Shown: positions 36,324 through 45,889, numbered from the stretch's first letter. The stretch: 64,000 bases of DNA from Sphingomonas phyllosphaerae FA2 (GCF_000427645.1 NZ_KE386571.1:1415676-1479675), one strand, 5' to 3'. Numbers and translations are program-made. Notes: generated by a model not told the origin, from the letters alone.

Positions 36324-37954
36324 TGGCCACCGGCGTCACCGCCAACCGCGCGGAGCTGATCGCGATCGCCAATTCGGTCGCTTCGGAAAAGATGATCGAT
36401 AAGGCGATCGTCATCGAGGCGATGGAGGACGCGATCCAGCGCGCCGCGCGCACGCGCTATGGCCAGGAAATGGACATCCGCGCCAAGCTGGATGCCAACA
36501 ACGGCGATCTGCGGCTGTGGCGCGTCGTCGAGGTAGTCGAGCAGGTCGACGACATCTACAAACAGGTCGACGTCAACGGCGCGCAGAAGCTGCAGCCGGG
36601 CGCGAGCGTCGGCGACTATCTGGTCGATCCGCTGCCCCCGATCGAATTCGGGCGCATCCAGGCGCAGGCCGCCAAGCAGACGATCTTCCAGAAGGTCCGC
36701 GACGCCGAGCGCGAGCGCCAGTATGAAGAGTTCAAGGAACGCGCCGGCGAGATCATCACCGGCGTCGTCAAGCGCGTCGAGTTCGGCCATATCGTCGTCG
36801 ATCTCGGCCGCGCCGAGGGCGTGATCCGCCGCGACGCGCAGATCCCGCGCGAAGTGGTGCGCGTCAACGACCGCATCCGTTCGCTGATCCTGAAGGTGGT
36901 GCGCGAGAACCGCGGCCCGCAGATCTTCCTGAGCCGCGCACACCCCGACTTCATGAAGAAGCTGTTCGCGCAGGAAGTGCCCGAAATCTACGACGGCATC
37001 ATCGAGATCAAGGCCGCTGCGCGCGATCCGGGCAGCCGCGCCAAGATCGGCGTCATCTCGCATGATTCGAGCATCGATCCGGTCGGCGCGTGCGTCGGCA
37101 TGAAGGGCAGTCGCGTGCAGGCGGTCGTGCAGGAGATGCAGGGCGAGAAGATCGACATCATCCCGTGGTCGCCCGACACCGCGACCTTCGTCGTCAATGC
37201 GTTGCAGCCGGCGAACGTCGCGCGCGTGGTGATCGACGAGGAAGAGGATCGCATCGAGGTGGTCGTCCCCGACGATCAGCTGTCGTTGGCGATCGGCCGT
37301 CGCGGCCAGAACGTGCGTCTCGCCAGCCAGTTGACCGCCAAGGCGATCGACATCCTGACCGAGACCGACGCCAGCGAGAAGCGTCAGCAGGAGTTCGTCA
37401 AGAATTCCGAGACCTTCCAGAACGAACTGGATGTCGACGAGACGCTGGCGCAGCTGCTGGTCGCCGAGGGCTTCGGCGCGCTGGAAGAGGTCGCCTATGT
37501 CGAGCTGGACGAGCTGGCCGGGATCGAGGGCTTCGACGAGGATCTCGCGCAGGAGCTGCAGAGCCGTGCGCAGGAAGCGCTCGACCGCCGCGAACAGGCC
37601 AACCGCGAGGAGCGGCAGGCGCTGGGCGTCGAGGATGCGCTGGCCGAGCTGCCGTATCTGACCGAGGCGATGCTCGTCACGCTCGGCAAGGCCGGGATCA
37701 AGACGCTCGACGATCTCGCCGATCTGGCGACCGACGAACTGGTCGAGAAGAAGCGCGCCGAGCCGCGCCGCCGCAACGACGATGCGCCGCGCCGCACCGA
37801 TCGCCCGGAGAACAAGGGCGGCGTGCTCGGTGAATACGGGCTCAGCGACGAGCAGGGCAATGAAATCATCATGGCCGCCCGCGCGCACTGGTTCGACGAC
37901 GAGCCGGCCGCCGAGCAGCCCGCTGAGCAGGCGTCGGAGGATCAGGACGCCTGA
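36323..37954 (+). CDS. nusA: Transcription termination/antitermination factor NusA
   Basis: 543 residues. The N-terminal RNA-polymerase-binding domain (1-~125) is followed by an S1 domain (~130-200, 'GEIITGVVKRVEFGHIVVDLGRAEGVI'), KH1 and KH2 ('DPVGACVGMKGSRVQAVVQEMQGEKIDI', 'QLSLAIGRRGQNVRLASQLT'), and C-terminal HhH-type acidic repeats ('LAQLLVAEGFGALEEVAYV', 'ETLGKAGIKTLDDLADLATDELVE'-like). It controls pausing, termination and antitermination. A further ~40-residue disordered acidic tail ends the protein. Its stop overlaps the next ATG by one base. Confidence 0.97.
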   Translation: MATGVTANRAELIAIANSVASEKMIDKAIVIEAMEDAIQRAARTRYGQEMDIRAKLDANNGDLRLWRVVEVVEQVDDIYKQVDVNGAQKLQPGASVGDYLVDPLPPIEFGRIQAQAAKQTIFQKVRDAERERQYEEFKERAGEIITGVVKRVEFGHIVVDLGRAEGVIRRDAQIPREVVRVNDRIRSLILKVVRENRGPQIFLSRAHPDFMKKLFAQEVPEIYDGIIEIKAAARDPGSRAKIGVISHDSSIDPVGACVGMKGSRVQAVVQEMQGEKIDIIPWSPDTATFVVNALQPANVARVVIDEEEDRIEVVVPDDQLSLAIGRRGQNVRLASQLTAKAIDILTETDASEKRQQEFVKNSETFQNELDVDETLAQLLVAEGFGALEEVAYVELDELAGIEGFDEDLAQELQSRAQEALDRREQANREERQALGVEDALAELPYLTEAMLVTLGKAGIKTLDDLADLATDELVEKKRAEPRRRNDDAPRRTDRPENKGGVLGEYGLSDEQGNEIIMAARAHWFDDEPAAEQPAEQASEDQDA

Positions 37955-38184
37955 TGCCGTTCGTATCGATCCGACTGGCCGGCGCCGCGACGCGCGAGCA
38001 GAAAGCGGCGATCGTGGCGGACGTCACGACGTCGCTGGTCACGCGGCTGGGCAAGAACCCGGCCGCGGTGCAGATCGTGATCGAGGAAGTGTCGACCGAG
38101 AATTACGGTGCGGGCGGCCAGTTGCTGGCCGACCGCGACGCGCCCGTTGCCAAGGGAGACGCATATGCGGACCCCCGACAATGA
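37954..38184 (+). CDS. 4-oxalocrotonate tautomerase family protein
   Basis: 76 residues starting M-P-F-V-S-I, so Pro is the N terminus after Met removal, the catalytic base of the tautomerase superfamily. 'GAATREQKAAIVADVTTSLVTRLGKNPAAVQIVIEEV' is the usual beta-alpha-beta unit. Such enzymes interconvert keto and enol acids, as hexamers or dimers. Its location is odd: it is translationally coupled to nusA (TGATG) and overlaps the next gene by 20 bp, inside an otherwise translation-related operon. Whether it has a metabolic role or is a passenger is unknown. Confidence 0.85.
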   Translation: MPFVSIRLAGAATREQKAAIVADVTTSLVTRLGKNPAAVQIVIEEVSTENYGAGGQLLADRDAPVAKGDAYADPRQ

Positions 38185-38899
38185 GACGCTAGACGGCACC
38201 CCCGAACGGTCCTGCATCCTCACCCGCGAGCGTGCGTCGCCCGCGGCGCTGATCCGACTGGCGCTCGCCCCTGACGGGTGGGTGCTGCCGGACGTGCGCG
38301 CCAAGGCGCCGGGCCGCGGGGCGTGGATCGGGGTCGATAGCATCGAACTCGAACAGGCGATCGCCAAGGGCAAATTACGCGGCGCGCTCGCGCGGGCGTT
38401 CAAGACCGGCGAGCTGACGATCCCCGACGATCTGCCCACGCTGATCGCCGCCGCGCTGGAGCGCAACGCGCTCGACCGGCTCGGGCTGGAATCGCGCGGG
38501 GGCACGATCCTGACCGGCTCGGAGCGGATCGAGACCGCCGCACGCTCGGGCAAGCTGCACGCGCTTTATCATGCCGCCGATGCCGCCGAGGACGGGTGCC
38601 GCAAGCTGGCACAGGCATGGCGCGTCGGGTCCGATCGCGAAGGTTCCGACGTCAGGGGCTTGGCACTGCCGGTGGCGCGCCCCATATTGTCGTTGGCGCT
38701 TGGCCGCGAAAATGTGGTACACATCGGCGTCATCGACCGCGCTGCGGCCAAACGACTCAGCGAAGCGCTCGATCGTTGGCTGCACTTTATCGGCCCTGAT
38801 CTGAATACAGCACCTTGCGCTACGGCCGCGCAAGGCGCATCGGCGCCCGGCATTGCCGGGGCGACCACTACCGGCCGTGAGACTGCACGAGGAATTTGA
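38165..38899 (+). CDS. YlxR (DUF448) - L7Ae-like RNA-binding fusion protein
   Basis: 244 residues. The N-terminal YlxR domain carries 'PERSCILTRERASPAALIRLALAPDGWVLPDVRAKAPGRGAWIGVD', the RNA-binding GRGAW motif. The second domain ('LDRLGLESRGGTILTGSERIETAARSGKLHALYHAADAAEDG') resembles L7Ae/YlxQ ribosomal proteins. In Gram-positives these are two adjacent genes between nusA and infB; here they form one polypeptide, as is usual in alphaproteobacteria. A ~90-residue C-terminal extension ends 'TTTGRETARGI'. It abuts the infB GTG directly. Confidence 0.9.
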   Translation: MRTPDNETLDGTPERSCILTRERASPAALIRLALAPDGWVLPDVRAKAPGRGAWIGVDSIELEQAIAKGKLRGALARAFKTGELTIPDDLPTLIAAALERNALDRLGLESRGGTILTGSERIETAARSGKLHALYHAADAAEDGCRKLAQAWRVGSDREGSDVRGLALPVARPILSLALGRENVVHIGVIDRAAAKRLSEALDRWLHFIGPDLNTAPCATAAQGASAPGIAGATTTGRETARGI

Positions 38900-41725
38900 G
38901 TGAGCGAGACCGACAACGACAAGCCGAAGCTCGGAATGCGCCAGCCGCTGGGGCTCAAGCGCACGGTCGAGACCGGCAAGGTGAAGCAGAGCTTCAGCCA
39001 CGGCCGTAGCAATACGGTGGTGGTCGAGGTGAAGCGTCGCCGCGTGCTCGGTCCGCAAGGCGGTGCGCCCGAAGCGGCGGCCCCGGCGCCCGAGCCGACC
39101 CCGGCGCCCGCCGCGCCGGTTGCCCCCGCACGCCCCGCGCCGCGCCCGCCGGTCTCGAACGAGACCGCGCAGGAGCGTCAGGCTCGGCTGCTGCGCGAGG
39201 CCGAGGACCAGCGGATGCACACGCTGGAGGAAACCCGCCGTCGCGAGGACGCCGAGCGCCAGCGCGCTGCCGAGGAAGAGCGTCGTCGCGTCGAGGAGCG
39301 TGCGCGCAACGAGGCCGAAGCGGCTGCCAAGGCCGCTGAGCCGACGCCTGCCCCGGCACCGGCCGCGCCGGAGCCGGTCGCGGCCCAGCCCGCGCCTACG
39401 CCGGCCCCGACGCCCGCTCCCGCCCCGGTCGAGGCGGCGGCACCTGCGCCGGTCGCCGCGCCTGCTCCGACGCCGGCACCAGCTCCGGTTGCCGCGGCAA
39501 CGCCCGCGCCTGCCGCAGCAGCGCCGACGCCGGCTCCTGCGCCACGTCCGGCACCGACGCCGGCCCCCGCTCCGGCCCCTGCCCCGACGCTGGGTCTGGG
39601 TCGTGACCCGTCGATGCCCGCGCCGCGCCGGTTCTCGCCGGTCGCGCGTCCTGAGATTCCCAAACCGCAGCCCAAGCCGGCTCCGGCACCGACGCCCGCG
39701 GCCTCCCCGGCTGCGTCAAGCGCATCGGCTGGCGGCGGCAGCAACGCCCCGCGCAGCCTGCCCAGCGGTCAGGCGACCCCGCGCAACACCAACGTGGCAC
39801 GTCCGCAGCAGCGTGACCGCAAGGGTGACGAGCGTCGTGGCGGCAAGCTGACCGTTACGCGTGCGCTCAACGAGGATGGCGCACGCGCGCGCAGCCTCGC
39901 GGCGCTGAAGCGCGCCCGCGAGAAGGAGAAGCGTGGCTTCGGCGGCCCGCGCGAGCCGCAGGCCAAGCAAGTCCGCGACGTGCAGGTGCCGGAAGCGATC
40001 ACGGTGCAGGAACTCGCGAATCGTATGGCGGAGCGCGGCGCCGATCTGGTCAAGACGCTGTTCAAGATGGGCATGCCCGTCACGATGACGCAGACGATCG
40101 ACCAGGACACCGCCGAGCTGCTGGTGACCGAATTCGGCCACAACATCGTCCGCGTGTCGGACTCGGACGTCGATCTCGCGATCGACACCACCGAGGATGC
40201 GGAGGACACGCTGCAGACGCGTCCGCCGGTCGTGACGATCATGGGCCATGTCGACCACGGCAAGACCTCGCTGCTCGACGCGCTGCGCGGCACCGACGTG
40301 GTGCGTGGCGAGGCCGGTGGCATCACCCAGCATATCGGCGCCTATCAGGTCACGCTGAAGGACAAGTCGAAGATCACCTTCCTCGACACGCCTGGTCACG
40401 AGGCGTTCACTGCCATGCGTGCGCGTGGCGCGGACGTGACCGACATCGTGGTGCTGGTGGTGGCGGCCGACGACGGGCTGATGCCGCAGACGATCGAGGC
40501 GATCAACCACACCAAGGCGTCGGGCAAGCCGATGATCGTGGCGATCAACAAGATCGACAAGCACGAGGCGAATGCGCAGCGCGTCCGCGAGCGTCTGCTC
40601 GAGCACAACATCCAGGTCGAGATGATGGGCGGCGAGACGCAGGACGTCGAGGTGTCCGCGCTCAAGAAGATCGGGCTCGACGAACTGATCGAGAAGATCC
40701 AGCTTCAGGCGGAACTGCTCGACCTGCGCGCGAACCCGGATCGCGCCGCCGAGGGCAGCGTGATCGAGGCCAAGCTCGACAAGGGCCGCGGCCCGGTCGC
40801 GACCGTGCTGGTCACGCGCGGTACGCTGAAGGTCGGCGACGTGTTCGTCGTCGGTGCGGAAAGCGGCAAGGTCCGTGCGCTCGTCGACGATAAGGGACGT
40901 CAGCTCAAGGAAGCGGGTCCATCGATGCCGGTCGAGGTACTCGGCCTGTCGGGCACGCCGTCGGCGGGCGACCAGTTGCAGGTCGTCGAGAACGAGCAGC
41001 GCGCGCGCGAAGTCGCGGAATATCGTCAGAGCGTGCTCACGCAAAAGCGCACGACCTCGGCGCCGACCAGCCTCGAGAACATGTTCTCGGCGCTGCGCGC
41101 GAACGCCGCGATCGAATATCCGCTGGTCGTGAAGGCCGATACGCAGGGTACGGTCGAGGCGATTGTCGCGTCGATCAACAAGATCTCGACCGATCTGATC
41201 CGTGCGCGGGTGCTGCATTCGGGCGTCGGCGGGATCACCGAGAGCGACGTGACGCTGGCGGGTGCCAGCGGCGCGCCGATCATCGGCTTCCACGTCCGCG
41301 CCAATGCCAAGGCGCGCGAGATCGCCGAGCGGCAGAAGGTGGCGTTGAAGTACTACGACGTCATCTACGACCTGATCGACGAGATCCGCGCCGGCATGGC
41401 GGGCGAGCTGGGGCCGGAGGCGTTCGAAACCGTCGTCGGTCGTGCGGAAATCCGCGAGGTCTTCTCGGCGGGCAAGCACGGCAAGGCCGCCGGTCTGCTG
41501 GTCACCGAAGGCGTCATCCGCAAGGCGCTCAAGGCGCGCATCACGCGCAACGACGTCATCATCTACAATGGTGAAATCGCGTCGCTGCGCCGCTTCAAGG
41601 ACGACGTACCGGAAGTGCGCGCCGGTCTGGAGTGCGGCGTCACGTTCACGCAGAACTTCGTCGACATCAAGGCGGGGGATTACCTCGAAACCTTCGAGGT
41701 CGAACTGCGCGAGCGCACGCTGTAA
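38900..41725 (+). CDS. infB: Translation initiation factor IF-2
   Basis: 941 residues. A GTG start abuts the previous stop codon. After an IF-2-associated N domain ('[14 protein letters not shown]'-like region at ~15-35) comes a very long Ala/Pro-rich linker and charged helix. The GTPase core has G1 '[11 protein letters not shown]' (~449), G3 'DTPGHEAF' and G4 'NKIDK', then domains II and III and the C-terminal fMet-tRNA-binding domain ending '[14 protein letters not shown]'. IF-2 brings initiator tRNA to the 30S subunit and promotes subunit joining. The Ala-Pro linker of several hundred bases is highly repetitive and GC-rich. Confidence 0.97.
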   Translation: MSETDNDKPKLGMRQPLGLKRTVETGKVKQSFSHGRSNTVVVEVKRRRVLGPQGGAPEAAAPAPEPTPAPAAPVAPARPAPRPPVSNETAQERQARLLREAEDQRMHTLEETRRREDAERQRAAEEERRRVEERARNEAEAAAKAAEPTPAPAPAAPEPVAAQPAPTPAPTPAPAPVEAAAPAPVAAPAPTPAPAPVAAATPAPAAAAPTPAPAPRPAPTPAPAPAPAPTLGLGRDPSMPAPRRFSPVARPEIPKPQPKPAPAPTPAASPAASSASAGGGSNAPRSLPSGQATPRNTNVARPQQRDRKGDERRGGKLTVTRALNEDGARARSLAALKRAREKEKRGFGGPREPQAKQVRDVQVPEAITVQELANRMAERGADLVKTLFKMGMPVTMTQTIDQDTAELLVTEFGHNIVRVSDSDVDLAIDTTEDAEDTLQTRPPVVTIMGHVDHGKTSLLDALRGTDVVRGEAGGITQHIGAYQVTLKDKSKITFLDTPGHEAFTAMRARGADVTDIVVLVVAADDGLMPQTIEAINHTKASGKPMIVAINKIDKHEANAQRVRERLLEHNIQVEMMGGETQDVEVSALKKIGLDELIEKIQLQAELLDLRANPDRAAEGSVIEAKLDKGRGPVATVLVTRGTLKVGDVFVVGAESGKVRALVDDKGRQLKEAGPSMPVEVLGLSGTPSAGDQLQVVENEQRAREVAEYRQSVLTQKRTTSAPTSLENMFSALRANAAIEYPLVVKADTQGTVEAIVASINKISTDLIRARVLHSGVGGITESDVTLAGASGAPIIGFHVRANAKAREIAERQKVALKYYDVIYDLIDEIRAGMAGELGPEAFETVVGRAEIREVFSAGKHGKAAGLLVTEGVIRKALKARITRNDVIIYNGEIASLRRFKDDVPEVRAGLECGVTFTQNFVDIKAGDYLETFEVELRERTL

Positions 41726-41738
41726 TATACTGCAACTA

Positions 41739-41844
41739 CCCCTCTCCCCTGCGGGGAGAGGGTTGGGTGAGGGGTCGCCCCAAGCGCTGGTCTCGGTGAG
41801 ACGCCCTCCCCTCACCCCGCCCCTCTCCCCGGGGGGAGAGGGAG
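41739..41844. repeat. Type E repeat between infB and rbfA
   Basis: Two hairpins, 'cctctcccctgcggggagagg' and 'cctctccccggggggagagg', flank complementary 'ttgggtgagggg' and 'cccctcacccc'. The right end 'gagggag' stops 9 nt before the rbfA ATG and is its only credible Shine-Dalgarno sequence. Confidence 0.8.
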
Positions 41845-41853
41845 TTATCCGAT

Positions 41854-42237
41854 ATGACCGACAAGCCAGAAAAATCTGTCCGTACGCTGCGCGTCGGCGA
41901 GCAGGTCCGCCATATCCTGTCGGAAGTGCTTCAGCGCGGCGACGTCCATGACGAGACGCTCGCCAGCCATATGGTCAGCATCACCGAAGTGCGCATGTCG
42001 CCCGACCTGCGCCATGCGACGGTGTTCGTGAAGCCGCTGCTCGGCAAGGACGAAGAAGCGGTGCTGAAGGCGCTGCGCACCAACACCGCCTATCTGCAAC
42101 GCGAGGTCGCGACCCGCGTGAAGATGAAATATGCCGCGCGGCTGAAGTTCCTCGCCGATGAGAGCTTCGACGAGGGCAGCCATATCGACTCGCTGCTGCG
42201 CCGCCCCGAGGTGGCGCGCGATCTGGGCGACGACTGA
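41854..42237 (+). CDS. rbfA: Ribosome-binding factor A
   Basis: 127 residues, KH-like fold: '[24 protein letters not shown]', '[24 protein letters not shown]', '[37 protein letters not shown]', all characteristic. RbfA helps late 30S assembly and 16S rRNA processing, often needed at low temperature. It follows infB as usual. The ribosome-binding site lies in the end of the type E repeat. Confidence 0.96.
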   Translation: MTDKPEKSVRTLRVGEQVRHILSEVLQRGDVHDETLASHMVSITEVRMSPDLRHATVFVKPLLGKDEEAVLKALRTNTAYLQREVATRVKMKYAARLKFLADESFDEGSHIDSLLRRPEVARDLGDD

Positions 42238-42248
42238 CGTCTACCTCC

Positions 42249-42638
42249 GTGAGCAACGCTACTTCGGCGGCGCTCACGGTCTGGATCGAGCCGTGGTGCA
42301 ATGAATTGACGCTCCCGCCGCGATCGACATTGGCGCTTTGTTCCGGCGCAGGGCGATGTGCCGATAGCGTTGCCGATCTGGAGATCTTGGACGATCGCCT
42401 TGTCATATGGGCGACTTCTCCGGGGACGCTGATCGTCACGATCGATGGTTTTGTACAGGATACCGGCAGTCGCAAGATCGACTTGCCGCCAGAGTTGGTC
42501 GAGGTGCCGGTCAGGACCTTCGTGAACATCGCCTTTCGTCACCACCCTGGCGCGCGCATAACGGGTGCCCCTTATCTGCCATGGGGCAAGCGCCTGACGC
42601 GACTATGCGGGCGGATCAAGGCCCTTCTCCGGCCGTAG
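42249..42638 (+). CDS. Hypothetical protein
   Basis: 129 residues, starting 11 bp after rbfA and so probably co-transcribed. It has a beta-rich middle ('ADLEILDDRLVIWATSPGTLIVTIDGFVQD') and a basic C terminus ('LPWGKRLTRLCGRIKALLRP'). The base composition is noticeably less GC-biased at third positions than its neighbours. I recognise no family. Its 3' end overlaps the convergent gene by 36 bp. It is the first gene of the stretch separating rbfA from truB. Confidence 0.55.
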   Translation: MSNATSAALTVWIEPWCNELTLPPRSTLALCSGAGRCADSVADLEILDDRLVIWATSPGTLIVTIDGFVQDTGSRKIDLPPELVEVPVRTFVNIAFRHHPGARITGAPYLPWGKRLTRLCGRIKALLRP

Positions 42639-42941
42639 ACTTTCGCCGACGGCAAAGCGTCTGTGAGCCCCGACGATGCTGTTCCGACGAATCAGTCGGG
42701 CGATGGCGTCATCCGCCGAGTTTGCGCTTGCGATCCACGAAGGGGCATCGCTCCAGAAATCCGACGCCCACACATCGCCACCGCCGGGACCGTCGACCAT
42801 GACCCATGCGACGCGCGTCGTACCATTCAAGGATCGGTCAGCCTGCGCGATAGCCAGCCACGCTCCACCCGAATAAACACCCTGATAACGATCCTGCACC
42901 ACGATGATCGGGTAGAGTTCGGGCGGCACGGTGCTGGACAT
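42603..42941 (-). CDS. Hypothetical protein, small soluble
   Basis: 112 residues from MSSTVPPELYPI; an in-frame ATG 12 codons upstream is an alternative. The segment 'PIIVVQDRYQGVYSGGAWLAIA' resembles short proteins with an N-terminal DRYxGxYSGG motif found sporadically in bacteria and phages, but no function is known to me. Like its convergent partner it has weaker GC bias than the surrounding housekeeping genes, which would fit later acquisition. It overlaps that gene by 36 bp and its start is 28 bp from the thymidine kinase start. Confidence 0.6.
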   Translation of the reverse strand: MSSTVPPELYPIIVVQDRYQGVYSGGAWLAIAQADRSLNGTTRVAWVMVDGPGGGDVWASDFWSDAPSWIASANSADDAIARLIRRNSIVGAHRRFAVGESLRPEKGLDPPA

Positions 42942-42969
42942 GATTGTCATCATCCGGTCTGACGGGTGC

Positions 42970-43554
42970 ATGGCCAAGCTCTATTTCTACTACGCCAGTA
43001 TGAACGCCGGCAAATCGACCAATCTGCTGCAAGCCGATTTCAACTATCGCGAGCGCGGGATGGCGACGATGCTGTTCACCGCGGCGGTCGATGATCGCTT
43101 TGCCGCGGGGACGATCGCGTCTCGGATCGGGCTGTCCGCACCGGCCACGATGTTCGATCCGGCGACCGATCTCGCCGGGCTGGCCCTCGCGCGTCATGCC
43201 GAAGCGCCGCTCGCCTGCGTGCTGGTCGACGAGGCGCAGTTCCTGACTGCCACGCAGGTGGATCAGCTCGCCGCGCTGGCCGATCGCGCGGGGATACCGG
43301 TGCTCGCCTACGGGCTGCGCACCGATTTCCGCGGCGCATTGTTCGAGGGATCGGCGCGGCTGCTGGCGCTGGCGGACTCGCTGGTCGAGATCAAGTCGGT
43401 GTGCGAATGCGGACGCAAGGCGACGATGAACCTCCGCGTCGATGCCGAAGGCCGCCCGGTCGCGGAGGGGCGGCAGACCGAGATCGGCGGCAACGATCGG
43501 TATGTCGCGCTGTGCCGACGGCATTTCAGCGAGGCGTTTCAGGCCAAAGGCTAG
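42970..43554 (+). CDS. tdk: Thymidine kinase
   Basis: 194 residues, type II thymidine kinase. The P-loop is at residues 9-17 ('ASMNAGKST'), the DE motif in 'CVLVDEAQFLT', the lasso region in 'AYGLRTDFRGALFEGS', and the zinc cysteines and histidine in 'VCECGRKATMN' and 'LCRRHF'. It phosphorylates thymidine in salvage, using ATP, as a tetramer. The start at 42970 is preceded by 'gacgggtgc'; an upstream in-frame ATG adds 13 unrelated residues. It sits in the interruption between rbfA and truB. Confidence 0.95.
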   Translation: MAKLYFYYASMNAGKSTNLLQADFNYRERGMATMLFTAAVDDRFAAGTIASRIGLSAPATMFDPATDLAGLALARHAEAPLACVLVDEAQFLTATQVDQLAALADRAGIPVLAYGLRTDFRGALFEGSARLLALADSLVEIKSVCECGRKATMNLRVDAEGRPVAEGRQTEIGGNDRYVALCRRHFSEAFQAKG

Positions 43555-43578
43555 GGCCGGTCGCTCGCCTGCCTCCCT

Positions 43579-43666
43579 CGTCATCCCGGACCTGATCCGG
43601 GATCCCGCTTCTTCTTACCTCGGTCGCCAAGAAGAAGCTGGGCCCCGGATCAAGTCCGGGGCGACG
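43579..43666. repeat. Intergenic inverted repeat, type B
   Basis: Left arm 'cgtcatcccggacctgatcc' and right arm '..ccggatcaagtccggggcga', with 'gcttcttctt'/'aagaagaagc' near the tip. It lies just after the thymidine kinase stop codon. Confidence 0.9.
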
Positions 43667-43792
43667 AATTAAGGGGACTTGCGGTTAAAAAACACGACAA
43701 CCCAGCCCGGAAGGCCTGAATGTCAATCGGTCCTATCCAAAGCGAGCTACTTGGCGCTTGTCCTCCCTGTCGCGAACCGACAACCTATAGCA

Positions 43793-43951
43793 ATGACGAT
43801 CTTCGGCGAGGTGGTAGCAGAGGTGGTCCAGAGCCTCTGGGGCAGTTCGATCGACGCGGCGTATAAGCGCTGGGGTTGGGCGGGCGGCATCGTCACTTTC
43901 TTTGGCCCGATTATGCTTCTGGCTTTGCTGGTGTGGGCAACCCTCAGATAG
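43793..43951 (+). CDS. Possible small single-span membrane protein
   Basis: 52 residues from 'MTIFGEVVAEVVQSLWGSSI'. The C-terminal ~20 residues ('GIVTFFGPIMLLALLVWATLR' is the hydrophobic stretch) form one transmembrane helix ending in Arg. The ATG has only a weak ribosome-binding site, and upstream in-frame starts exist (frame open from about 43679). It could be a genuine small membrane protein or a chance frame. Confidence 0.4.
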   Translation: MTIFGEVVAEVVQSLWGSSIDAAYKRWGWAGGIVTFFGPIMLLALLVWATLR

Positions 43952-44006
43952 CTGCACTCGCTATCCCGCCTAGCCATCCCCCCACCCCCGCCCTATCTGC
44001 GCGGGC

Positions 44007-44699
44007 ATGAACCCCAACGGCATCATCTGGTCGGCGGCGATCTGGATCATTCCGCTCGTCATCGCGATCGTCTTCCACGAGGTCGCGCATGGCCTGGCCG
44101 CGCGCGCGCTCGGCGATCCGACAGCGCAGGAACAGCGGCGGCTGTCGCTCAACCCGCTGCGCCACGTCGATCCGATCGGCACCGTCGCGCTGCCGCTGAT
44201 GCTCGCGATCGCCAAGGCGCCGGTGTTCGGCTGGGCCAAGCCGGTGCCGGTCGACTCCCGCCGCCTGCCCCACCCGCGCCGCGACATGATGCTGGTCGCG
44301 CTCGCCGGCCCGGGATCGAACCTCGTGCTGGCGCTGATCGGCGCGGTGCTGCTGGGGCTGTTCACGCGCAATATCTATGGCGTCGCGCCGGGCAGCCTCC
44401 CCGCGTTCGTCGCCGCCAACCTGCTCAATTTCGTCCTCATCAACGTCTTTCTCGCGATCTTCAACCTGATCCCGCTGCCGCCATTCGACGGCGGGCATGT
44501 CGTCGCCGGCTTGCTCCCCGAGCGGCTGGCACAGCGCTGGGACCGGCTCGCGCGGTTCGGCTTTCCGCTGCTGATCGTGCTGCTGCTCGTCTTGCCCTCA
44601 CTGGTGCCCGGGGCGAACATCGTCCAGCGGCTCGTCCAGCCGCCCGCGCAGGCGCTCGCCGAATGGTATCTCGCGCTGGCGGGAGCGATCGGCGCGTGA
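44007..44699 (+). CDS. Site-2 protease family (M50) metalloprotease
   Basis: 230 residues with about five to six membrane segments. The zinc motif H24-E-x-x-H28 is in 'FHEVAHGLAA' and the third ligand aspartate in 'LIPLPPFDGGHVVAG'. It belongs to the short group-3 M50 proteins without a PDZ domain; these cut membrane-embedded substrates, and physiological targets are mostly unknown. Its TGA overlaps the truB GTG (GTGA), so the two are translationally coupled, which ties the protease to the truB-rpsO-pnp transcript. Confidence 0.9.
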   Translation: MNPNGIIWSAAIWIIPLVIAIVFHEVAHGLAARALGDPTAQEQRRLSLNPLRHVDPIGTVALPLMLAIAKAPVFGWAKPVPVDSRRLPHPRRDMMLVALAGPGSNLVLALIGAVLLGLFTRNIYGVAPGSLPAFVAANLLNFVLINVFLAIFNLIPLPPFDGGHVVAGLLPERLAQRWDRLARFGFPLLIVLLLVLPSLVPGANIVQRLVQPPAQALAEWYLALAGAIGA

Positions 44700-45595
44700 C
44701 GCTGCATGGATGGCTGATCCTCGACAAGCCGCTCGGGCTCGGCTCGACGCAGGGCGTCTCGGCGGCAAAGCGCGCGCTGCGGAACGGCGGCTATGGCAAG
44801 GCCAAGGTCGGGCATGGCGGGACGCTCGATCCGCTGGCGACCGGCGTGCTGCCGATCGCAATCGGGGAGGCGACCAAGCTGGCCGGGCGGATGCTCGACA
44901 GCGACAAGGTCTATGACTTCACGATCCGGTTCGGCGAGCAGACCGACACGCTGGATGCGGAGGGCAAGGTGATCGCGACCAGCGACGTGCGGCCCACCGC
45001 CAGCCAACTCGAAACGGTCCTGCCGCGCTTCACCGGCCCGATCGCGCAGGTGCCGCCGGCCTATTCGGCGCTCAAGGTCGACGGGCAGCGCGCCTACGAC
45101 CTCGCGCGCGCCGGCGAGGAGGTGGTGCTGGCCACGCGCGACGTGACGATCCACGCGCTGACGCTCGCCACCCCGCCCGGCGATGATCCGCTGCACGACG
45201 CGACGCTGACCGCGCATGTCTCCAAGGGCACGTACATCCGCAGCCTCGCGCGCGACATCGCGCTGGCGCTCGGTACGGTCGGCCATGTCACCTATCTGCG
45301 CCGGACGAAGGCGGGGCCGTTCACGCTCGATCAGGCGATTACGCTGGACAAACTGGACGAAATCGCTAAGGCGCGCAGCCTTGAACACTCTCTCCTGCCA
45401 TTGAGCGCAGGGCTGGACGACATCCCGGCTCTCGCACTCACGCCCGACCAGGCAGGGGCGCTCCGTCAGGGGCGTGTACTGGCCGGGATCGCCGCCGACG
45501 ACGGTCAGGCCTTTGCGATGCTGGGGGTATTGCCCGTCGCACTGGTCGAGGTGGAGCATGGCTCCGTTCGCGTCGTCCGCGGCTTCAATTTGTAG
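44696..45595 (+). CDS. truB: tRNA pseudouridine(55) synthase
   Basis: 299 residues from a GTG at 44696, inside the M50 stop codon. The catalytic aspartate is D45 in '[16 protein letters not shown]'; '[18 protein letters not shown]', '[19 protein letters not shown]' and '[14 protein letters not shown]' are further family motifs. TruB makes pseudouridine 55 in the T loop of all elongator tRNAs and also acts as an RNA chaperone. A C-terminal ~60 residues form the TruB-C/PUA-like domain. It is followed 20 bp later by rpsO. Confidence 0.96.
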   Translation: MTLHGWLILDKPLGLGSTQGVSAAKRALRNGGYGKAKVGHGGTLDPLATGVLPIAIGEATKLAGRMLDSDKVYDFTIRFGEQTDTLDAEGKVIATSDVRPTASQLETVLPRFTGPIAQVPPAYSALKVDGQRAYDLARAGEEVVLATRDVTIHALTLATPPGDDPLHDATLTAHVSKGTYIRSLARDIALALGTVGHVTYLRRTKAGPFTLDQAITLDKLDEIAKARSLEHSLLPLSAGLDDIPALALTPDQAGALRQGRVLAGIAADDGQAFAMLGVLPVALVEVEHGSVRVVRGFNL

Positions 45596-45615
45596 AAGAT
45601 GTCGTAGGAACCTAT

Positions 45616-45885
45616 ATGTCGATTACCGCAGAACGCCGTCAGGAAGTCATCAAGGACAACGCCCGCGCCGAAGGCGACACCGGTTCGCCCGAGGTCCAGG
45701 TCGCGATCCTGACGGAGCGGATCAAGAACCTGACCGAGCACTTCAAGGGCCACGCCAAGGACAACCACTCCCGCCGCGGTCTGCTGATGATGGTCAACAA
45801 GCGGCGCTCGCTGCTGGACTATCTCCGCAAAAAGGACGGTGATCGTTATCTGGCGCTCATCGCGAAGCTCGGGCTCCGCAAGTAA
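45616..45885 (+). CDS. rpsO: 30S ribosomal protein S15
   Basis: 89 residues, exact family length. '[51 protein letters not shown]' is the four-helix S15 body that binds the 16S rRNA three-way junction. The gene sits between truB and pnp as in most proteobacteria and is closed by an intrinsic terminator, so pnp is made either by read-through or from its own promoter. Confidence 0.98.
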   Translation: MSITAERRQEVIKDNARAEGDTGSPEVQVAILTERIKNLTEHFKGHAKDNHSRRGLLMMVNKRRSLLDYLRKKDGDRYLALIAKLGLRK

Positions 45886-45889
45886 CATG

